Below, piece by piece: positions 33,583 to 37,398 of a DNA stretch of 37,398 nucleotides. The notes beneath the pieces were generated by a model. It ran no database searches and was not told where the DNA came from. It was given only the letters and a program-made list of their open reading frames with translations. The stretch covers positions 2,040 to 39,437 of the forward strand of contig DDTM01000041.1 of the NCBI GenBank assembly GCA_002344075.1, written 5' to 3'. Each line of letters begins with the position of its first letter. Position 1 is the first letter of the stretch. The stretch is from Bacteroidetes bacterium UBA2364. GTDB taxonomy: Bacteria; Bacteroidota; Rhodothermia; Rhodothermales; UBA2364. The position numbers and the translations under genes are program-made.

Positions 33583-34910
33583 ACGCACTTCGTCATACCT
33601 TTTTCACCAACCGCCTGTACCTAATACTTGGTATAATCGTGGTTGTTTTAATCGTAGGCCATTTTGCTCTGGCTTTGGCCATTGTGGGTAGAGTTGCCTT
33701 GATATTAGTGTTGGGCTTGGTGGCGTTAGAATCCCTTGTGTTGTATTTAACTCCAAATCCTCTTTATAGTGAGCGTGATCTTCCGGAACGGCTTTCGAAT
33801 GGGGACGATAATACGGTTGGTCTGGCTATACGCAACAGTTATGCTTTCCAAGTACATATCGAGGTGATAGACGAGGTACCTTTTCAGTTTCAGGAACGGC
33901 ACTTTATCAACCGTTTTTCATTGGCTGCCGCCGAAGAGAAAGCATGGTCTTATACCCTTCGGCCAGTGCGCCGAGGGGTTTACCATTTTGGTCTATTAAA
34001 CGTACTCGCCACTACCCGTTTAGGACTGGTACAACGCCGTTTCCGTTTGGCCAAGGAAGAGAACGTAGCCGTGTACCCCTCCTTCCTACAGATGCGGCAG
34101 TTCGAGTTATATGCCATTTCAAACCGACTCACCGAAGCTGGTGTAAAACGCATTCGGCGTATAGGTCGTGCGACCAACTTCGAACAAATTCGGGCTTATG
34201 TTCCGGGCGATGAGCCTAAAACCGTAAACTGGCGGGCAACAGCAAGACGCGCAGACCTGATGGTGAACCAATATGAAGAAGAAAAAGCCCAACAAGTGTT
34301 TAGTGTATTGGATCTTGGCAGAAGCATGGAAATGCCGTTCGGGGGTATGAGTTTGCTAGATTATGCCATAAATGCCACGTTGGTGATTTCTAATATTGCC
34401 ATGTTGAAGCAGGATAAAGCGGGCTTGGTCTGTTTCTCAGATGAAAAGCCTGTAATTCTGCCAGCCGATCGAAAAAAAATCCATCTTCAACGGATCATGG
34501 ATGCACTCTATCGGTTGACAACCGATTTCAAAGAGTCCGACTTTGAAAAACTTTATGCCTATGCCCGACAACACATCCATCAACGAAGTCTCTTGTTACT
34601 TTATACCAACTTTGAGTCGCTTTCAGGTATGAAACGTCGGCTTCGACAGTTGCAATTATTGGCCAAACAGCATCTGGTGGTGGTTATTTTCTTCGAGAAT
34701 ACGGAACTAACCACCCTCACAGAAGCCTTACACCAAAAGGTAGAACACATCTACATACAAACCATTGCCGAGAAAGTAGGATTCGAGAAGCGTGAGGTGG
34801 TCCGGGAATTGAAACGATACGGCATTCACACCATCCTCACATCCCCTCAAAACCTTACTGTCTCGACGATTAATAAATACCTTGAGCTAAAAGCCCGGGG
34901 CCTGATCTGA
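33579..34910 (+). CDS. DUF58 domain membrane protein
   Basis: 443 residues. Two adjacent hydrophobic helices occupy about 10-55. A beta-domain follows (NPLYSERDLPERLSNGDDNTVGL ...). The DUF58 core is RAYVPGDEPKTVNWRATAR followed by LMVNQYEEEKAQQVFSVLDLGRSM, where the last part resembles a von Willebrand factor A-type metal-site beginning (DxxxSM, here DLGRSM). DUF58 proteins usually accompany a MoxR-type AAA ATPase; none is present here. The ATG at 33579 overlaps the previous stop by four bases; a start six codons earlier at 33561 would lie inside that gene. The serine hydrolase gene follows 23 bp later. Precise function unknown. Confidence 0.9.
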   Translation: MNALRHTFFTNRLYLILGIIVVVLIVGHFALALAIVGRVALILVLGLVALESLVLYLTPNPLYSERDLPERLSNGDDNTVGLAIRNSYAFQVHIEVIDEVPFQFQERHFINRFSLAAAEEKAWSYTLRPVRRGVYHFGLLNVLATTRLGLVQRRFRLAKEENVAVYPSFLQMRQFELYAISNRLTEAGVKRIRRIGRATNFEQIRAYVPGDEPKTVNWRATARRADLMVNQYEEEKAQQVFSVLDLGRSMEMPFGGMSLLDYAINATLVISNIAMLKQDKAGLVCFSDEKPVILPADRKKIHLQRIMDALYRLTTDFKESDFEKLYAYARQHIHQRSLLLLYTNFESLSGMKRRLRQLQLLAKQHLVVVIFFENTELTTLTEALHQKVEHIYIQTIAEKVGFEKREVVRELKRYGIHTILTSPQNLTVSTINKYLELKARGLI

Positions 34911-34933
34911 TTTCCTAACCCTACCGAACGGAC

Positions 34934-36283
34934 ATGAAATACCCTTTATCCTTTTTGCTGCTGTTCTTGCTATTTGGCGTCTCGGAGGCACAAACCACAC
35001 CGATTAGGACGCCCAAAAACAAGGTCTCTTCTTCTATAATTGAACCTGCCACCACAACTCGACAGATACCATTTAACCTCACAAAGCCGGAAATGGTGGG
35101 CATGGATGAAAACCGATTGCAGCGTGCCGATAGCCTAATCTTGCGGGAAATTGAGGCAAGCCGACTGGCGGGGGCAGTTTTATTTGTGGCGCGGGATGGG
35201 AAAACCGTTCGATACCAAGCATATGGTATGGCGGATAAAACAGCTAAAATACCCATGCAAGAAGATACCATCTTTCGGATCGCCTCCATGTCTAAAGCGG
35301 TGACAACTGTGGCTATTATGATCCTGAACGAGGAAGGGAAACTCGACCTTGGTGATCCACTTCATAAGTTTATTCCAGCGTTTAAAGACATGAAAGTGGC
35401 TTATCCAAATCCGGATAAAAATGCATCTCAAAAATTCATAACAAAACCCGCCAATCGGCCCATTACCCTACTCCAATTGCTGACACATACTTCCGGATTG
35501 GGATATGGCTGGGGAGTCGGGACAGAAGCTTGGCAAACTGCGGGGATCACTGGCTGGTTTTTTGCAAACCGTAACGAGAACATTGGAGAAGTGGTGGAAA
35601 AAATGGCCTTGTTGCCACTGGAAGCCCAGCCCGGTGAGTCTTGGGTATATGGCTACTCTACAGATGTTTTGGGAAGAGTGGTGGAAGTTGCCTCTGGTAT
35701 GCCATTAGATCAATTTTTTGAAAAAAAGATTTTTAATCCATTGGGCATGAAGGATAGTGGATTCTGGCTACCTTCACATAAAGCCGGACGATTGGCCCCA
35801 GTCTATGGACTTTTTGATGATGGACTCCGTGTTGTAGAAGACAATACAAATACCCAGTACCTGAATGGGCCTAAAAAGTGCTTATCTGGTGGTGCAGGAC
35901 TGCTTTCCACGGCACATGACTACGGACGCTTTATCTCGATGCTGCTGAATAATGGATCATTAGATGGTGCTCAGATACTTGCACCAAAATCTGTGGAAAT
36001 GATGCGTACCAACCAGGTAGGAGAGTTGTATAGCAATATTGGCTGGGGACGAAAACAGGGTTTCGGGCTTGGATTTTGGGTCAATGAACAAGTAGGAAGC
36101 GGGAACCGTATCGGAACAGCCCATGCGTATGGATGGGGGAGTGCCTATTATCCAATCTATGCCGTTGACCCTAAAGAGAAATTAATCTATGTTTTTCTTA
36201 CTCAATTGATGCCATCGGGTAATCAAAAAATCGCAGATCACATAGGCACGATGATCTATCAGGCTGTTCTTACTTTATACTAA
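34934..36283 (+). CDS. Secreted beta-lactamase-fold serine hydrolase (class C-like esterase/peptidase)
   Basis: 449 residues with a signal peptide (FLLLFLLFGVSEAQ). The SxxK motif is Ser118-Met-Ser-Lys121 in FRIASMSKAVTTVAIMILNEEGKL. WVYGYSTDVLGRVVEVASG is the second block, containing the tyrosine of the YxN-equivalent, and HAYGWGSAYYPIYAVDP is the third. This pattern is the AmpC/EstB/D-aminopeptidase-like group, mostly esterases or cell-wall-related peptidases rather than true beta-lactamases. It is periplasmic or surface-exposed. It is the third gene of the unit with the half-ALDH and DUF58 genes, and a terminator follows 12 bp after the stop. Confidence 0.9.
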   Translation: MKYPLSFLLLFLLFGVSEAQTTPIRTPKNKVSSSIIEPATTTRQIPFNLTKPEMVGMDENRLQRADSLILREIEASRLAGAVLFVARDGKTVRYQAYGMADKTAKIPMQEDTIFRIASMSKAVTTVAIMILNEEGKLDLGDPLHKFIPAFKDMKVAYPNPDKNASQKFITKPANRPITLLQLLTHTSGLGYGWGVGTEAWQTAGITGWFFANRNENIGEVVEKMALLPLEAQPGESWVYGYSTDVLGRVVEVASGMPLDQFFEKKIFNPLGMKDSGFWLPSHKAGRLAPVYGLFDDGLRVVEDNTNTQYLNGPKKCLSGGAGLLSTAHDYGRFISMLLNNGSLDGAQILAPKSVEMMRTNQVGELYSNIGWGRKQGFGLGFWVNEQVGSGNRIGTAHAYGWGSAYYPIYAVDPKEKLIYVFLTQLMPSGNQKIADHIGTMIYQAVLTLY

Positions 36284-36295
36284 ATAGTCAATCTC

Positions 36296-36327
36296 GATGT
36301 ATTAAATTTAAGTTACATCCATTTTTT
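36296..36327 (+). terminator. Intrinsic terminator after the serine hydrolase gene
   Basis: GATGTA (36296-36301) pairs with TACATC (36314-36319), with extra AT pairing inside, followed by CATTTTTTT. The stem is AT-rich and therefore weak. Confidence 0.6.
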
Positions 36328-36448
36328 TGTTGTTTTTTGATTTATATCTTTCTATTTTATACAATTATAAAAAAGAGTGTACTTGTCACGACTTTTTTGA
36401 TCTGAGCCAAATAAAGTTTTTGATATAGCTATTGTATCAATATAGTCA

Positions 36449-36511
36449 TATCGGCGGAAGGGGTAGTACTCAGTTCTTGTCACCTCTATGGGGTACTGCC
36501 CTTCCCCGATA
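36449..36511 (+). repeat. Long imperfect hairpin just upstream of the cupin gene
   Basis: The left arm has TATCGG, GGAAGGG and AGTAC in order. The right arm has GTACT, CCCTTCC and CCGATA. They pair over about 19 bp with one-base bulges and one G-T pair, around a loop of about 22 nt. No T-tract follows, so it is not a standard terminator. It ends 24 bp before the cupin ATG, so the RNA form would sit in the 5' UTR. Confidence 0.65.
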
Positions 36512-36535
36512 GTTTTATGCTAACCCAATATTCGT

Positions 36536-36856
36536 ATGCCCTTTTTTCCTAAAAATGCCCAAACCTCCATAAATCCTTTTATGGGATACGATGGGAAGAT
36601 GGTTCATGGTGAGCGCATGTCTATGGTCTTATGGGAAGTGGAACCACTTGCAGAAGTCCCTTTTCATACCCACGAACATGAGCAAATTGGTGTTTGTTTA
36701 GAAGGCACATTTGTCTTCCGGTTGGGTGAGGAAGAGCAGGAGATGGGTCCTGGTGATATGGTGGTAATTCCTTCTCACATACCCCACGGAGGATACGCAC
36801 GTTCTGCATGTACTTTTCTGGATGTTTTTTCGCCTGCGCGTCATGAATATGGTTGA
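36536..36856 (+). CDS. Small single-domain cupin protein
   Basis: 106 residues with both cupin motifs. FHTHEHEQIGVCLEGTFVF carries the His/His/Glu metal ligands of motif 1. GDMVVIPSHIPHGGY carries the motif 2 histidine. Such small cupin-2 proteins bind a divalent metal and act as isomerases, dioxygenases or sensors; the substrate cannot be inferred. No partner gene is nearby. The ATG at 36536 is preceded by a long hairpin. Confidence 0.88.
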   Translation: MPFFPKNAQTSINPFMGYDGKMVHGERMSMVLWEVEPLAEVPFHTHEHEQIGVCLEGTFVFRLGEEEQEMGPGDMVVIPSHIPHGGYARSACTFLDVFSPARHEYG

Positions 36857-36889
36857 AATATGAAACAATGGAAAAGGTGAGGTTAGGGG

Positions 36890-36919
36890 TTGACATAAGG
36901 CGCTCTCACATATTATCTT
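36890..36919 (+). promoter_or_regulatory. Sigma-70-like promoter of the tRNA-tuf operon
   Basis: TTGACA at 36890-36895, an exact -35 consensus, and TATCTT at 36914-36919 with an 18-bp spacer; TTATCT one base earlier gives a 17-bp spacer. The predicted start would be about ten bases before the first tRNA at 36937. Confidence 0.6.
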
Positions 36920-36936
36920 AAAGTCCTTTGAAAAAT

Positions 36937-37009
36937 GCTGGCATAGCTCAGTTGGTAGAGCAGCTGATTTGTAATCAGCAGGTCATCGGTTCGAGTCCGA
37001 TTGCCAGCT
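36937..37009 (+). tRNA. tRNA-Thr (TGT)
   Basis: 73 nt, full cloverleaf. Acceptor arms GCTGGCA/TGCCAGC, D-arm GCTCAGTTGGTAGAGC, anticodon stem GCTGA/TCAGC with loop TTTGTAA (anticodon TGT at 36970-36972), and T-arm ATCGGTTCGAGTCCGAT. CCA is not encoded. It reads ACA and corresponds in position to E. coli thrU. Confidence 0.97.
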
Positions 37010-37038
37010 CCCCTTTTTGAAGGTGTTCCTTAAATTCT

Positions 37039-37120
37039 GGGCGGATACCCAAGTGGCCAACGGGGGCAGACTGTAAATCTGCTAGCTAAGCTTTCGGAGG
37101 TTCGAATCCTTCTCCGCCCA
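37039..37120 (+). tRNA. tRNA-Tyr (GTA)
   Basis: 82 nt, class II with a long variable arm. Acceptor arms GGGCGGA/TCCGCCC, anticodon stem GCAGA/TCTGC with loop CTGTAAA (anticodon GTA at 37073-37075), and a T-arm around GGAGGTTCGAATCCTTC. CCA is not encoded. It corresponds to tyrU. Confidence 0.97.
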
Positions 37121-37137
37121 CATGTTTATTTTTATAA

Positions 37138-37210
37138 GCGGAAGTAGCTCAGTTGGTAGAGCGTCAGCCTTCCAAGCTGAATGTCGCGGGTTCGAATCCC
37201 GTCTTCCGCT
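37138..37210 (+). tRNA. tRNA-Gly (TCC)
   Basis: 73 nt. Acceptor arms GCGGAAG/CTTCCGC, anticodon stem TCAGC/GCTGA with loop CTTCCAA (anticodon TCC at 37171-37173), and T-arm GCGGGTTCGAATCCCGT. CCA is not encoded. It reads GGA and corresponds to glyT. Confidence 0.97.
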
Positions 37211-37220
37211 CCAAAAATAA

Positions 37221-37292
<72 letters not shown>

Positions 37293-37295
37293 CTT

Positions 37296-37329
37296 AGGTA
37301 TAGCAGAAAATTCTTTTGCTATACCTTTT
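37296..37329 (+). terminator. Hairpin between the last tRNA and tuf (terminator or processing/attenuation site)
   Basis: AGGTATAGCA (37296-37305) and TGCTATACCT (37317-37326) are perfect inverted repeats, followed by only three more T. The short T-run suggests partial termination or an RNA-processing signal separating the stable tRNAs from tuf mRNA. Confidence 0.55.
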
Positions 37330-37374
37330 GTGTGTTAATGAACATAAATTCCAATATTTAAAAGATTTCCAGCT

Positions 37375-37398
37375 ATGGCAAAAGAGACTTTTGTACGC
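37375..37398 (+). CDS. tuf: Elongation factor Tu, first eight codons (truncated by window end)
   Basis: The last 24 bases read MAKETFVR, the conserved start of bacterial EF-Tu (GTPase delivering aminoacyl-tRNA to the ribosome). The four tRNA genes directly upstream, in the order found before tufB in E. coli, strongly support this call despite the short visible piece. Everything after codon eight is outside the window. Confidence 0.9.

Overview
The window looks like a chromosomal core region from a member of the Bacteroidota/Rhodothermota group. Two proteins end in type IX secretion (T9SS) sorting domains, a PorQ-like T9SS protein is present, there is a carboxypeptidase-regulatory-domain TonB receptor, and almost no start codon is preceded by a Shine-Dalgarno sequence. 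A Rhodothermia-like lineage is my best guess, but this is inference without any database search. I see no phage, insertion sequence, CRISPR array or rRNA.

Layout. 1-8.1 kb: the 3' end of a secreted T9SS substrate (+); a lipase and a Sec59/DGK1-type polyprenol kinase-like membrane protein (-); a DUF1800/DUF1501 pair (-); then PorQ, a small lipoprotein and a cyclophilin (+). 8.3-19.6 kb, all on the minus strand: gamma-glutamyltransferase, TonB-dependent receptor, PpiD-like chaperone/isomerase, a kynureninase-like class V PLP enzyme, and an acyl-CoA dehydrogenase with an unusual low-complexity tail. Most of these are separated by clear hairpin terminators. 19.8-20.8 kb: a glycosylasparaginase-type Ntn hydrolase (+), whose stop overlaps the stop of convergent pyrF.

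20.8-28.6 kb (-) is one tight unit reading hisG, hisD-hisB (one fused ORF), hisH, hisA, hisF, hisIE, pepA, pyrF. No intergenic gap exceeds 34 bp. It encodes the histidine pathway from PRPP/ATP to imidazole acetol phosphate, plus the final dehydrogenase. It lacks hisC and a histidinol-phosphate phosphatase. In the common order hisG-D-C-B-H-A-F-IE, hisC sits exactly where D and B are fused here, which is the most unusual feature of the window.

28.7-31.5 kb (+): a secreted pullulanase-type GH13 enzyme preceded by a perfect LacI/CcpA-like operator. 31.6-36.9 kb: a 28-residue membrane micro-ORF candidate (-), an omega-amidase-like nitrilase (-), then a plus-strand operon of a catalytically empty half-aldehyde dehydrogenase, translationally coupled to a DUF58 membrane protein, plus a beta-lactamase-fold serine hydrolase. 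A small cupin follows, behind a long imperfect hairpin. 36.9-37.4 kb: tRNA-Thr(TGT), tRNA-Tyr(GTA), tRNA-Gly(TCC), tRNA-Thr(GGT) and the first eight codons of tuf, the same order as thrU-tyrU-glyT-thrT-tufB in Escherichia coli.
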